From assembly GCF_036226445.1 (NCBI RefSeq), contig NZ_CP108474.1:744001-808000 (forward strand): a DNA stretch of 64,000 bases, given 5' to 3'. The DNA comes from Streptomyces sp. NBC_01255 (lineage in GTDB: Bacteria; Actinomycetota; Actinomycetes; Streptomycetales; Streptomycetaceae). Position numbers and translations under genes: made by a program. This document shows, piece by piece, positions 15,590 to 24,660 of this stretch (position 1 is its first letter; each line of letters starts with the position of its first letter). Below the pieces are notes generated by a model that had not been told where the DNA came from, ran no database searches, and saw nothing but the letters and a program-made list of their open reading frames with translations.

Positions 15590-17227
15590 ATGCGCATGTC
15601 GAGAACCATCGCGCTCCTCACCTGTACCGCCGCCCTCGCGGCCACGACCGCCGCCTGCTCCGGCGCCACCAAGCCCGGTGCCGCCCCCGGCGGCGGGCCC
15701 GGCTACGAGGTCACCCCGATGTCGCCCCCCGCGAAGGGCACCCTGGACTCGTTCACCTGGTCCCTGTACGCCGAGCCGTACACGCTCGACTACGCCCTGG
15801 CGTACGACTACCCGCCGAACACCGTGCTCGCCAACGTCTGCGAGCAGCTCTTCCGCGTCACGCCCGACATGAAGATCGAGCCCGGTCTCGCGGTCAAGTA
15901 CGAGCAGCCCGATCCGCGCACGCTGGTCTACACCCTCCGCTCCGGGGTGAAGTTCCACGACGGCACGACCATGACCGCCGACGACGTCGTGGCCTCCCTC
16001 AAGCGCCAGATGGACCCGGCGACCGGCTCGCCGTGGGGCTCGGCCTTCAAGAACGTCGACACGATCGAGAAGACCGGCCCGCTGGAGGTGACCCTCCGCC
16101 TCGGCAAGGCCGACGTCCTGCTGCACGAGCTGATGGCCGCCTCCCCCGGCACCATCGAGAGCGCCGCGTACCTGAAGAAGGCCGGCAAGGACTACGGCAC
16201 CCCCAAGGGCGGCGTGAACTGCACCGGCCCCTTCTCCCTCGAATCGTGGGACGCGGGCTCGGGCATCACCCTGAAGAAGAACGCCGCCTACTGGGACCCG
16301 AAGCTCGCCCCCAAGTCGGAGTCCGTCAAGTTCACCTTCATCGAGGACCCGGCGGCCCGCACCAGCGCCATGCTCTCCGGCACCGCCGACGGCGGCTACA
16401 TGGTGCCCACGTCCTCGATCCAGCAGCTGCGCACCAGTGGCAAGGGCACGCTCCTCTTCGGCCCCAACACCGCCGCCGCGGACCTCGCCGTCCTCGACCT
16501 GCACGGCCCGCTCGGCAAGCTCAAGGTCCGCCAGGCCCTCTCCATGGCCCTCGACCGCAAGAACATCGTCAAGGCCGCGGCCGGCGGTGTCGGCGTCCCC
16601 GCGAAGGCGCCCGCCGCGCGTGGCGCCTGGTCGCTCGCCCCGGAGAAGACCGCCGAGCTCTACGACACGCTGCCCGAGCCCGTGTACGACGTCGAGGCCG
16701 CGAAGAAGCTCGTCCAGGAGGCCGGCGCCTCCGGCAAGACCATCACCCTCGTCACCAGCACGCTCGCCCCCGAGATCAGCATCGTCGCCACCGCCGTGCA
16801 GGCCGCCGGACGGCAGATCGGCCTCGACGTCAAGCTGAAGTCCGTCGCGCCCGAGGCGTACAGCAGCATCTTCGTCGACCCCGACGCGCGCGCCGGCCTC
16901 GACCTGGTGATCACCAACGGGTACGACAACACTCCCGACCCGCTGGAGTTCTACCAGTACTTCCGCACCGGCGACTTCGGGAACTACGGAAACTGGTCGA
17001 ACGCCGAGTACGACGTCGCCTTCGACCGCGCGAACTCGGAGCCCGACCCGGCCAAGCGCGCCGAGAAGACCGCGGAGCTCCAGAAGATCGCCCTGCGCGA
17101 GCTGCCGAGCATCCCCGTCTACGAGGCGCCGTACAACGTCTTCCTCGGCAAGCGCATCACCGGTGCCCCCACCGGCATCGCCCAGCTGTACTACCCGTGG
17201 GCCGCGACGATCGGGGCCGCTAAGTAA
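15590..17227 (+). CDS. ABC importer substrate-binding lipoprotein, family 5
   Basis: The 545-residue extracellular solute-binding protein of family 5 (Opp/Dpp/Nik class) has a lipobox TTAAC (Cys23) and a canonical core: FRVTPDMKIEPGLAVKYE, TLRSGVKFHDGTTMTADDVV, CTGPFSLESW and VRQALSMALDRKNIV. It is tethered outside the membrane and delivers ligand to the two permeases downstream. LacI control and the absence of a Nur box argue against nickel. An oligosaccharide or peptide-like ligand is an inference. The start ATG at 15590 is set by AAAGGGG 9 nt upstream. The stop overlaps the next start by 1 nt. Confidence 0.85.
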   Translation: MRMSRTIALLTCTAALAATTAACSGATKPGAAPGGGPGYEVTPMSPPAKGTLDSFTWSLYAEPYTLDYALAYDYPPNTVLANVCEQLFRVTPDMKIEPGLAVKYEQPDPRTLVYTLRSGVKFHDGTTMTADDVVASLKRQMDPATGSPWGSAFKNVDTIEKTGPLEVTLRLGKADVLLHELMAASPGTIESAAYLKKAGKDYGTPKGGVNCTGPFSLESWDAGSGITLKKNAAYWDPKLAPKSESVKFTFIEDPAARTSAMLSGTADGGYMVPTSSIQQLRTSGKGTLLFGPNTAAADLAVLDLHGPLGKLKVRQALSMALDRKNIVKAAAGGVGVPAKAPAARGAWSLAPEKTAELYDTLPEPVYDVEAAKKLVQEAGASGKTITLVTSTLAPEISIVATAVQAAGRQIGLDVKLKSVAPEAYSSIFVDPDARAGLDLVITNGYDNTPDPLEFYQYFRTGDFGNYGNWSNAEYDVAFDRANSEPDPAKRAEKTAELQKIALRELPSIPVYEAPYNVFLGKRITGAPTGIAQLYYPWAATIGAAK

Positions 17228-18180
17228 TGACCCGATACCTCGTCGGCCGGCTCCTCGGGCTGGTGGCGGTGCTGTTCGTGACCTCACTCGTGGTCTTCGG
17301 CGCCATCCACCTGGCCCCCGGCGACCCGGTGACCTTCCTGCTCCACGGCCGCCCCGCGACGCCCGAGGCCGTGGCGGCCCTGCGCACCCAGTACCACCTG
17401 GACGACCCGCTGGCCGTCCAGTACGCGAAGTGGCTCGGCGGCGTCCTCACGGGCGACTTCGGCACCTCCGCCCAGTTCCACCAGGACGTGACCGACCTCA
17501 TCGCGTCCCGGCTGCCCAGTACGGCACTGCTCGTCTCGTACGCGGCGCTGCTCGTCACGCTGATCGGCGTGGGGTCCGGGATCCTCGCCGCGCTGCGCCC
17601 CGGCCCGCTGGACCGGACGGTGCTCATCGGCACCGGTGTCGCCACGGCGACCCCGTCCTTCGTCAGCGCCATCGTGCTCGTGTCGCTCTTCTCCGTGCAG
17701 CTGGGATGGTTCCCCGGCCCCGGCGGCACGCCGGTGGGCTTCTCGCAGCAGCTGTACCACCTGACCCTGCCGGCCTTCGCCCTGGCGATGACCTTCGCGG
17801 GGCTGCTCGCCCGGGTCACCCGCTCGGCGATGCTCGACGAGCTCGGCCGGGAACACGTCGAGGTGTCCCGGGCCCGAGGCGTCGCGGGCCGGACCGTGGT
17901 CCGGCGGCACGTCCTGCGCAACGCCCTCGGCCCGGTCGTCACGGTCGGCGGCACGATGCTCGCCGGCCTCCTCATCAGCACCTCGATCGTCGAGACCGCC
18001 TTCGACGTACCCGGGCTCGGCTCCCTGCTCGTGTCGTCGGTGACGGCCCAGGACTTCGCGGTCGTGCAGGCGATCACCCTGCTCAGCGTCGCCGCCTTCG
18101 TCCTCGTGAACCTCGCCGTCGACCTGCTCGCGCCCCTCATCGACCCCCGGCTGTCGCTCCACGGGGAAGGCTCCTCATGA
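17227..18180 (+). CDS. ABC importer permease, DppB/OppB type
   Basis: This is a 317-residue integral membrane protein with six predicted helices. The N-terminal helix is followed by the typical extracytoplasmic stretch (LAPGDPVTFLLHGRP). The EAA coupling loop appears as ARGVAGRTVVRRHVLRNALGP, which contacts the ATPases. It is encoded between the binding protein and the second permease with 1-nt and 4-nt overlaps, so stoichiometric coupling is expected. Confidence 0.88.
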   Translation: MTRYLVGRLLGLVAVLFVTSLVVFGAIHLAPGDPVTFLLHGRPATPEAVAALRTQYHLDDPLAVQYAKWLGGVLTGDFGTSAQFHQDVTDLIASRLPSTALLVSYAALLVTLIGVGSGILAALRPGPLDRTVLIGTGVATATPSFVSAIVLVSLFSVQLGWFPGPGGTPVGFSQQLYHLTLPAFALAMTFAGLLARVTRSAMLDELGREHVEVSRARGVAGRTVVRRHVLRNALGPVVTVGGTMLAGLLISTSIVETAFDVPGLGSLLVSSVTAQDFAVVQAITLLSVAAFVLVNLAVDLLAPLIDPRLSLHGEGSS

Positions 18181-19046
18181 CCACCACCACCTCAACGGTG
18201 CCGTACCGCAGGCCAGGCCTGCGCCGGCTGCGCGCCCTCGGCCAGGGCCCCCTCTTCACCGTCTCGGTCGCGGTGCTCGTCGCCCTCGTCCTGGTCGCCC
18301 TCCTCGCGCCCGTCCTCGCCCCGTACGACCCCGAGGCCGTCGACCTCACGTCGAGCCTCGTCGGGACCAGCGCCGATCATCTCCTCGGCACCGACCAGTC
18401 CGGGCGGGACATCCTGTCCCGGCTGCTCTACGGCGCCCGCACCGGTCTCCTCGGACCGCTGCTCGTCGTCGCCGTCTCCACCCTCCTCGGCACCCTGGTC
18501 GGCATCGTGGCGGCCTGGCGGGGCGGCTGGGCGGACACGATCCTGTCCCGCTCGATGGACATGGTCTTCGCGATCCCCGGGCTGCTCCTCGCCATCCTGC
18601 TCGTGACCGTCGTCGGCTCCGGGATGACCGCTCCGGTGATCGCCATGGCCGTGGCGTACACCCCGTACGTGGGTCGTCTGGTGCGCGGCATCGCGCGCCA
18701 GGAGAGGGCCCGCCCCTACATCGAGGCGTACCGGGTGCAGGGCTGGTCCGGCTGGACCGTCTGCCTGCGCCACCTGCTGCCGAACATCGCCCCGACGGTC
18801 TTCGCCCAGTCCGCGATGAACTTCGGGTACGCCCTGATGGACCTGGCCGCGCTCTCCTACCTCGGCTTCGGCGTGCAGCCGCCGACCGCCGACTGGGGCG
18901 CCATGATCAACGAAGGCCAGTCGGCCGTCCAGCAGGGGGCGATGCTGCCCGCCCTCGCGCCCTCCGCGTGCATCGTGCTCGCCGTGGTGGCGTTCGGCAT
19001 CGTCGGCGAGGGACTCGCCGACCGGATCGCGAAGCGTGAGCGGTGA
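18177..19046 (+). CDS. ABC importer permease, DppC/OppC type
   Basis: The 289-residue membrane protein starts at an ATG overlapping the previous stop (ATGA). It shows the DppC hallmarks: LLGTDQSGRDILSRLLYGAR after the first helix, an EAA-like loop (YRVQGWSGWTVCLRHLLPNI) and LAALSYLGFGVQPPTADWG near the end. It forms the translocation pore with the upstream permease. Confidence 0.88.
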   Translation: MTTTTSTVPYRRPGLRRLRALGQGPLFTVSVAVLVALVLVALLAPVLAPYDPEAVDLTSSLVGTSADHLLGTDQSGRDILSRLLYGARTGLLGPLLVVAVSTLLGTLVGIVAAWRGGWADTILSRSMDMVFAIPGLLLAILLVTVVGSGMTAPVIAMAVAYTPYVGRLVRGIARQERARPYIEAYRVQGWSGWTVCLRHLLPNIAPTVFAQSAMNFGYALMDLAALSYLGFGVQPPTADWGAMINEGQSAVQQGAMLPALAPSACIVLAVVAFGIVGEGLADRIAKRER

Positions 19047-20038
19047 ACGGCATGAAGGAACACAGCGGCACCACGCCGGTCCTGGAGATCGACGGGCTCG
19101 ACGTCCGGCTCCCCGAGGGGCGCGCCGGACGGCCGATCCTGGACGGCGTCAGCCTGCGCGTCGAGGCCGGGGAGAGCGTCGGCCTGGTCGGCGAGTCCGG
19201 CTCCGGCAAGTCCGTGGCCTGCCGCAGCGTCCTCGGGCTGCTGCCCGGGGGCGCGCGCACCACCGGTCAGGTCCGGGTCGCGGGCCGGGACGTGCTCGCC
19301 ATGAACCGCACGGAGCTGGCCGCGCTGCGGGCCCGGCAGGTCTCCATGGTCTTCCAGGACCCGCGGGCCTCCGTGAACCCGCTCCGCCGCGTCGGCGACT
19401 TCCTCACCGAGGGACTGCGCGCGGCCGGCACCCCGCCCGCCGCGGCGACCGCGCGGGCCCTGGAGCTCCTCGAAGCGGTCGGCATCCGCGACCCGAAGGG
19501 CGCCCTGCGCCGCCGGCCGCACGAGTTCTCCGGCGGCATGCTCCAGCGCGTGGTCATCGCCGCGGCGCTCGCCTCCGAGCCCGCGCTGCTCGTCGCCGAC
19601 GAGCCGACCACCGCCCTGGACGTCACGACCCAGGCCGAGATCATCCGGATCCTGACGCGCCTGCGGGCCGAGCGCGGCACGGGCATGCTCTTCGTCACCC
19701 ACGACCTCGAACTGGCCGCCGCCGTCTGCGACCGCGTGTACGTGATGTACGCGGGCCGGATCGTGGAGACGCGGGGCACCGACGAGCTGTTCGACCGGCC
19801 CCGCCACCCGTACACGGCGGGCCTCCTCGGCTGCACGCCGAGCATGGAACCGGGCGCCCCCGCGCCCCGGCCCATCCCGGGGCGGCCCGTCTCCCTGGCC
19901 GAGACGCCGCAGGGCTGCGCCTTCGCCCCGCGCTGCGCCCACGCCGTGCCGCGCTGCTCCCAGGAGAAGCCGGTCCTCGCCCCGTACGGCGACGGACTCG
20001 CCGCCTGCCACCGCGCCGACGAAGGGATCATGCTGTGA
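19043..20038 (+). CDS. ABC importer ATPase, DppD/OppD type
   Basis: The 331-residue ATPase has Walker A GESGSGKS, a Q-loop in VFQDPRASVNP, signature FSGGMLQRV, Walker B LLVADEP and the H-loop FVTHDLE. The C-terminal oligopeptide-transporter extension carries cysteines in GCAFAPRCAHAVPRCSQ, like the Fe-S-type cysteine cluster of OppD/DppD. The GTG at 19043 overlaps the previous stop by 4 nt; an ATG at 19052 is an alternative. Confidence 0.88.
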   Translation: MNGMKEHSGTTPVLEIDGLDVRLPEGRAGRPILDGVSLRVEAGESVGLVGESGSGKSVACRSVLGLLPGGARTTGQVRVAGRDVLAMNRTELAALRARQVSMVFQDPRASVNPLRRVGDFLTEGLRAAGTPPAAATARALELLEAVGIRDPKGALRRRPHEFSGGMLQRVVIAAALASEPALLVADEPTTALDVTTQAEIIRILTRLRAERGTGMLFVTHDLELAAAVCDRVYVMYAGRIVETRGTDELFDRPRHPYTAGLLGCTPSMEPGAPAPRPIPGRPVSLAETPQGCAFAPRCAHAVPRCSQEKPVLAPYGDGLAACHRADEGIML

Positions 20039-20844
20039 CCGTGTCGACAAAGGACGGCCCGGTCGTCGAGACCGGCCTGGTCGTCGACGGCCTGCGGAAG
20101 GTGTACGGGGACCACACCGCCGTCGACGGCGTGTCCTTCACCCTGGCGCCGGGGGCGTCCCTCGCGATCGTCGGCGAGTCCGGCAGCGGCAAGACCACCA
20201 CGGTCCGGATGCTCGTCGGTCTGGAGCGCCCGGACGGCGGCACCGTCCGCCTGGACGGCCGGGACCGCTCCGCGCGGCCTCGGCGCAGGGCGGAACGGCT
20301 CGCCAGGGCCCGCGAGATCCAGATGGTCTTCCAGGACCCGTACCTCTCGCTCGACCCCCGGATCTCCGTCTCCGGCTGCCTGGACGAGGTCCTCCGCCTC
20401 CACACCGGTCTCGACGGGGCCGCCCGCGCCACCAGGGTCTCCGAGCTCCTGGACCAGGTCGGGCTCGGCACGCGCGAGGCCGCGGCGCTGCCCCGCGGGC
20501 TCTCCGGCGGGCAGCGGCAGCGCGTGGCGATCGCCCGCGCCCTGGCCGTGGAGCCCCGGGTCCTCGTCCTCGACGAGGCCGTCGCGGCGCTCGACGTCTC
20601 GATCCAGGCGCAGATCCTCGAACTCCTCGGCACGATCCGCCGCGACTCGGGCATCGGCTACCTGTTCGTCACCCACGACCTGGCCGTGGTCCGGCACATC
20701 GCGGACGAGGTGATGGTGCTGAAGTCCGGTCAGGTGGTGGAGGCCGGCTCGACCTCGCGCGTCCTGGAGTCCCCGGAGCACCCGTACACCCGGCTGCTCC
20801 TGGACTCGGTGCCCCGGCGCGGCGGGTTCGCGACGGCCCGCTGA
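20035..20844 (+). CDS. ABC importer ATPase, DppF/OppF type
   Basis: The 269-residue second ATPase has Walker A GESGSGKT, signature LSGGQRQRV, Walker B VLVLDEA and H-loop FVTHDLA. After Walker B it reads DEAVAALD rather than the usual DEPTSALD, a mild divergence seen in some DppF proteins. It lacks the long C-terminal cysteine extension of its partner. The GTG start overlaps the previous stop by 4 nt. It is the last gene of the operon. Confidence 0.87.
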   Translation: MTVSTKDGPVVETGLVVDGLRKVYGDHTAVDGVSFTLAPGASLAIVGESGSGKTTTVRMLVGLERPDGGTVRLDGRDRSARPRRRAERLARAREIQMVFQDPYLSLDPRISVSGCLDEVLRLHTGLDGAARATRVSELLDQVGLGTREAAALPRGLSGGQRQRVAIARALAVEPRVLVLDEAVAALDVSIQAQILELLGTIRRDSGIGYLFVTHDLAVVRHIADEVMVLKSGQVVEAGSTSRVLESPEHPYTRLLLDSVPRRGGFATAR

Positions 20845-20889
20845 CGGGCCACCGGGTCCGGTCGGGGGGCCGGGCCGGGCGGGCCGGGG

Positions 20890-22419
20890 TCAGTCCCGCA
20901 GTCGCCGGAGGACGGACCGCATCGCCCGTTCCACGGCAGCGCGGGAGGCGTCGGTCGGGTCGACCAGTTCGAAGCTGTGGTGGCCCAGCGGTACGTCGAC
21001 GAGGTCGACCTCCACCCCGTTCTTCGCGGCGGCGTCCAGGAAGTCCTGGACCGTCGCCGCGAAGGCGGGGTGTTCGCGTCCGGCCCGGGTGAGGACGACC
21101 GGCGGCCCGCCCGGCTCGGTACCGACAGCGTCGACCGGCCGGAAACGGGACTCGACCGCGCCCCAGCCGGGCAGCGGCGCGAGGGCGGGGTAGCTCGCCG
21201 CGACGCATCGCAGCCACGGCGGGGGCGCGGCGAGCCAGTCCGCCGCGAGGAGCCCGCCGGTGGAGAAGAACCAGAGGGCGACGCGGTCCCCGTCGACGCG
21301 CGGGTCTGCGCGGACGAGTGCGACGGCCTCGACGAGGTCCTCGGCGGCCCGCGGATAGTCGGCGAGGCCGTGCAGCCGGTGGTCCAGGGTCACACCGACG
21401 ACGCCGAGGCTCGCCGCGTAGCGGCCGTATCCGAGGAGGAACGGCGTGTCGCGCGGGGTGGGGTGCTGGTCGGGGGCGATCGGTCCGCCGTGGACGAAGA
21501 CCACGGCCGGCTGAGGACGGTCTCCGTCCTCGCCGGCTGTCGGCAGGTGGAGGTCGATCCGTCCCCGCCGTTCGCGCGGCGCCTCGGGCACGTCCAGGAG
21601 GAACGGCAGGAGGTGCGTGGGCTGTTCGGGTACGCGGGCGCGCTCGGGGGCGCTCACCTGGTGGCCCTCTCCGGCCGCCGCGCGGAGGAGCGTCTCCGCG
21701 AGCTCCCCGGGGACGGAGAGCATCGGCCAGTGCCCGGTGGCCAGTTCGAGGAAGCGGATCCCGGCGTCGGCGAGCGCCCGGAACTGCGGCGGGCCCGATT
21801 CCACCAGCATCTCGACGAGGTCGATGCTCGATCCGTTGGCGGTGCACAGGACGCCCGTGACCGGCAGGGCGGAGGCCGCACCGGTCAGGCGCAGCGGCTG
21901 TGTGAGCGTGCCCGGCGGCTGCGGGGCGGCGAGCCGCGCCAGGCGGTCCAGCGCTTCGGCGGGGACGCCCTCGGTGCTGCCCCAGCGCGGCCAGGTGTCG
22001 CGCGTCGGCGGCGGTACGGGCCCGCTCTCCCCGGTCGGGTCATCCGCCGGCCGGGCCCGGACCTCGGGGTCGGGCACGGAGCGCACGGCAGCCTCCCAGT
22101 TCTGCGGGAGCGGTGTGTCGAGGGCGACGATCCGGGCGACGCGCTCCGGACGCCGGTCGGCTGCGCCGAGGACGGGATGGAGACCGTAGCCGTGCCCCAC
22201 GAGGACGACGTCGGTGTCGGCGATCCCGTCGACCAGCCGCACCAGGTCATCGACGTGCGTCTCCAGATCGGTGCCGGGCCCGGACTCGGCGCGCCGCTCC
22301 CCCATGCCGGTGAGCGTCACCGGGTACGCCTCCGCGCCCGCCTCCCGCAACCGTACGGCTGTCGCCTCCCATACCCAGCCTCCGGTGAAGGGGCCCGGCA
22401 CCAGCACGAACGCGGTCAT
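20890..22419 (-). CDS. Tandem alpha/beta-hydrolase fusion with an altered first nucleophile elbow
   Basis: The 509-residue protein contains two alpha/beta-hydrolase folds. Domain 1 (about 1-240) resembles EstC/MEKHLA-type esterases (FVLVPGPFTGGWVWE), but its nucleophile elbow reads GHGYG, so the usual Ser is Gly. Domain 2 (about 270-509) has the oxyanion HGG motif (VVFVHGGP), a Ser in FFSTGGLLAAD and a late His in LGHHSFELVD, so it looks catalytically competent. Domain 1 may therefore be regulatory or dead. GGAGA precedes the ATG. The promoter is of MerR type and is shared with the divergent MerR gene, which probably activates this gene. The substrate is unknown. Confidence 0.72.
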   Translation of the reverse strand: MTAFVLVPGPFTGGWVWEATAVRLREAGAEAYPVTLTGMGERRAESGPGTDLETHVDDLVRLVDGIADTDVVLVGHGYGLHPVLGAADRRPERVARIVALDTPLPQNWEAAVRSVPDPEVRARPADDPTGESGPVPPPTRDTWPRWGSTEGVPAEALDRLARLAAPQPPGTLTQPLRLTGAASALPVTGVLCTANGSSIDLVEMLVESGPPQFRALADAGIRFLELATGHWPMLSVPGELAETLLRAAAGEGHQVSAPERARVPEQPTHLLPFLLDVPEAPRERRGRIDLHLPTAGEDGDRPQPAVVFVHGGPIAPDQHPTPRDTPFLLGYGRYAASLGVVGVTLDHRLHGLADYPRAAEDLVEAVALVRADPRVDGDRVALWFFSTGGLLAADWLAAPPPWLRCVAASYPALAPLPGWGAVESRFRPVDAVGTEPGGPPVVLTRAGREHPAFAATVQDFLDAAAKNGVEVDLVDVPLGHHSFELVDPTDASRAAVERAMRSVLRRLRD

Positions 22420-22458
22420 GATCGTCTCCTCGCGACTCCTGGGCGATGCGTCGCGGCC

Positions 22459-22489
22459 ACGCTAGGAACTCCCCCTGAGGGAGATTCAA
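22459..22489 (-). promoter_or_regulatory. MerR-type promoter with 19-bp spacer
   Basis: On the minus strand TTGAAT (22489-22484) and TAGCGT (22464-22459) are separated by 19 bp, too long for unaided polymerase. The spacer contains the inverted repeat CTCCC-N5-GGGAG. This is the classic architecture at which MerR activators twist DNA to align the hexamers. It drives the tandem hydrolase gene. Confidence 0.8.
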
Positions 22490-22527
22490 GAGCCGCCCGG
22501 GTCCGCCACGGACGTAGGGTTCGACTC

Positions 22528-23439
22528 GTGTTGTCGTCCGACGGGCTGTGGAGCATCGGGGAACTCGCCGAGCGGGCGGGGGTCACCGTGAAGACCGTGC
22601 GCTTCTACTCCGACCGGGGTCTGCTCCCCGAGGCGGGGCGCAGCTCCGGCGGGCATCGGCGGTACGGGCCCGAGGCGTTGGACCGGCTGCGGCTCATCCG
22701 TTCGCTGCGCGCCCTCGACCTGCCGGTGCCGGAGGTGGAGCGGGTTCTCGAACGGGACGAGGCCCTGGAGGAGGTCGTCTCGGGGCAGTTGCGCGAGGTG
22801 AGCTCCCAACTGGCCGCGCTGCGCTGGCGCGAGGCGTCCTTGCGGCTGGTCCAGGACTGCGCGGCCGGGGAACGCGCCGAGCGGCTGCGGCTGGTCGGGG
22901 CCGTGGCCATGCCGCCCGACACGGCTGCCCTGGCCCGGTTCTGGCGGCGGACGCTGCCGGTGCGGCTGCCGGCCCGGACCGTGTCGGCGGTCCTCGATTC
23001 CGTGGTACCGCGGCCGCCGCGGGAGCCGAGCCCCGCGCAGGTGCTGGCCTTCGCCAGGCTGCACGAGCTGGTCACGGATCCGCGCCTCGACCGGCCGGAG
23101 TTCCGGCCGGCACCACCGCTGCCGGACGGGGAGTACCGGCCGACGGTGCTGTACGAGGGCCTTGCCGAGGCGTACGCGCTGGCCGCGTCCTCGACGGCCG
23201 TATCCGCCGAAGCCCTCGACTGCTTCGCCGCCGCCTACGCGAAGGCGCTCGGCAGCCGCGACACTCCCGCCTTCCGGCGCCGTCTCCTCGGTCTGCTCGC
23301 CCGGAACGACGGTCCCGTGATCCGCCGCTACTGGAAGCTCGCCACCGGCCTCTTCGCGCCCGACGAGCCGGTCCTCGGCGCCCTCCACCATCACCTCTCC
23401 GTCGCCCTGTACGCCCAGGTCGAGGCCCGGGCCGTCTGA
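22528..23439 (+). CDS. MerR-family regulator with large C-terminal sensing domain
   Basis: The protein has 303 residues. The MerR winged helix (about 6-75; LWSIGELAERAGVTVKTVRFYSDRGLL, then SGGHRRYGPEAL) is followed by a dimerisation helix and a C-terminal region of about 190 residues with no cysteine metal-site motif, so an organic ligand is more likely. The start is GTG with GTAGGG about 8 nt upstream. It is divergent from the tandem hydrolase, whose promoter carries its likely binding site. Confidence 0.83.
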   Translation: MLSSDGLWSIGELAERAGVTVKTVRFYSDRGLLPEAGRSSGGHRRYGPEALDRLRLIRSLRALDLPVPEVERVLERDEALEEVVSGQLREVSSQLAALRWREASLRLVQDCAAGERAERLRLVGAVAMPPDTAALARFWRRTLPVRLPARTVSAVLDSVVPRPPREPSPAQVLAFARLHELVTDPRLDRPEFRPAPPLPDGEYRPTVLYEGLAEAYALAASSTAVSAEALDCFAAAYAKALGSRDTPAFRRRLLGLLARNDGPVIRRYWKLATGLFAPDEPVLGALHHHLSVALYAQVEARAV

Positions 23440-23554
23440 CAGGCCCCATCCGCATCGTGGGCACCCGGCGTCCACAAACTGGGCGGCCAGGTGGCGGATC
23501 TCGCCGCTCCCCCAACGTCACCGCAGGTCAGAGGCGTACGGAGGGAACGTCAGG

Positions 23555-23572
23555 TGGCGCAATACTGCGGCA
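23555..23572 (+). promoter_or_regulatory. Candidate operator before the GntR gene
   Basis: TGGCGCA-N4-TGCGGCA is an imperfect dyad (6 of 7 positions match) about 38 bp before the GntR start. It could be a self-regulatory GntR site also affecting the ferredoxin operon. No clean -35/-10 pair was identified. Confidence 0.35.
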
Positions 23573-23609
23573 ACACCACCCGGGCCCGTCCGCCGCTACG
23601 TTCCGTTGC

Positions 23610-24377
23610 ATGCCAGCCGAACCCGCCTCCGCCGCCCTCCCGCTCGCCGCCGCCCGCCGCCGGCGCCTGCGGGCGGACCGGGCGCGGCAGCTCGCCGACC
23701 TGCTGCGCCACCAGATCCTTGCGGGTGGCTTCCCCGACGGGATCCTCCCGCTGGAGGACACGCTCGCCGCCGACTTCCGGGCCAGCCGGAACACCGTGCG
23801 GCAGGCCCTGGACCTGTTGCGGGGCGAGCAGATCGTGGCCCGGCAGCCGGGGGTCGGCACCGTGGTCGTCTGCGAGAAGTTCCCGCACGGCCTGGAGCGG
23901 CTCCAGGGACTGGCCGAGACCCTGCACGAACACGGGAGGGTCACCAACGAGGTCCGCACCATGGGGCCGGTCGGCGCGCCGGGTCCCGTGGCCCACCGGC
24001 TCGGCCTGCCCGAGCACGCGGACGTGCTCTGCGTCGAGCGGCTGCGCCGCCTGAACGGGCTGCCGCTCTCCCTCGACCTGTCGTATCTGCCGATGGACAT
24101 CGGCGGTGAACTGCTGGGCTGCGACCTGGAGAACACGGATGTGTTCCGGCTCCTGGAGCAGCTGACGGGCGGCCCGTTGGGGCACGCCGAGATCACCCTT
24201 GAGGCCGTGAACGCCGACGCCCATTCGGCGGCGGTGCTCCAGGCCCCGCGTGGGGCGGCCGTCCTGATGCTGGAACGGCTCACCCATCTGCCGGACGGAC
24301 GGCCGGTGGACCTGGAGTTCATCCGGTTCCGCGGCGACCGCATCACCATGAGCGGCGTCCTCCGCCGCTCTCTCTGA
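23610..24377 (+). CDS. GntR/HutC-family regulator of the ferredoxin-flavoprotein operon
   Basis: The 255-residue protein has a winged-helix GntR domain (about 22-90; RQLADLLRHQILAGGFPDGI, SRNTVRQALDLLRGEQIVARQPGVGT) and a UTRA effector domain (about 100-250; VLCVERLRRLNGLPLSLDLSYLP). HutC-type regulators bind small metabolites. The ferredoxin gene starts 41 bp downstream on the same strand, so this is either the first gene of that operon or its dedicated regulator. Confidence 0.85.
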   Translation: MPAEPASAALPLAAARRRRLRADRARQLADLLRHQILAGGFPDGILPLEDTLAADFRASRNTVRQALDLLRGEQIVARQPGVGTVVVCEKFPHGLERLQGLAETLHEHGRVTNEVRTMGPVGAPGPVAHRLGLPEHADVLCVERLRRLNGLPLSLDLSYLPMDIGGELLGCDLENTDVFRLLEQLTGGPLGHAEITLEAVNADAHSAAVLQAPRGAAVLMLERLTHLPDGRPVDLEFIRFRGDRITMSGVLRRSL

Positions 24378-24418
24378 CCCCCACTCGTTCCCGTACACGA
24401 CCTTTCCTGGAGACAGCC

Positions 24419-24646
24419 GTGCCTCTCGTCCCCCAGCGCGCCGACGTGCCCGTGACCATCGACGAGTCGAAGTGCATCGACGGCTGCACGCTCTGCGTCG
24501 ACATGTGTCCCCTCGACTCGCTCGCGATCCGCGAGGACAACGGCAAGGCGTACATGCACGTGGACGAGTGCTGGTACTGCGGCCCGTGCGCCGCCCGCTG
24601 CCCCACCGGCGCGGTGACCGTCAACATGCCCTACCTGCTCCGGTGA
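24419..24646 (+). CDS. 2x[4Fe-4S] ferredoxin, AprB-like
   Basis: The 75-residue protein has two cysteine clusters: Cys19, Cys23, Cys26, Cys30 (CX3CX2CX3CP) and Cys51, Cys54, Cys57, Cys61 (CX2CX2CX3CP). This implies two [4Fe-4S] centres. Size and spacing resemble bacterial ferredoxins and the core of AprB. It is likely the electron partner of the AprA-like flavoprotein encoded four genes later. The start is GTG with GGAG 6 nt upstream. The next gene follows after 14 bp. Confidence 0.85.
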   Translation: MPLVPQRADVPVTIDESKCIDGCTLCVDMCPLDSLAIREDNGKAYMHVDECWYCGPCAARCPTGAVTVNMPYLLR

Positions 24647-24660
24647 AAGGCCGAACCCCC

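Noticed and set aside
15590..20844. A second nickel importer
   Set aside because: Same protein families as nikABCDE, but the promoter has a LacI operator and no Nur-like box.
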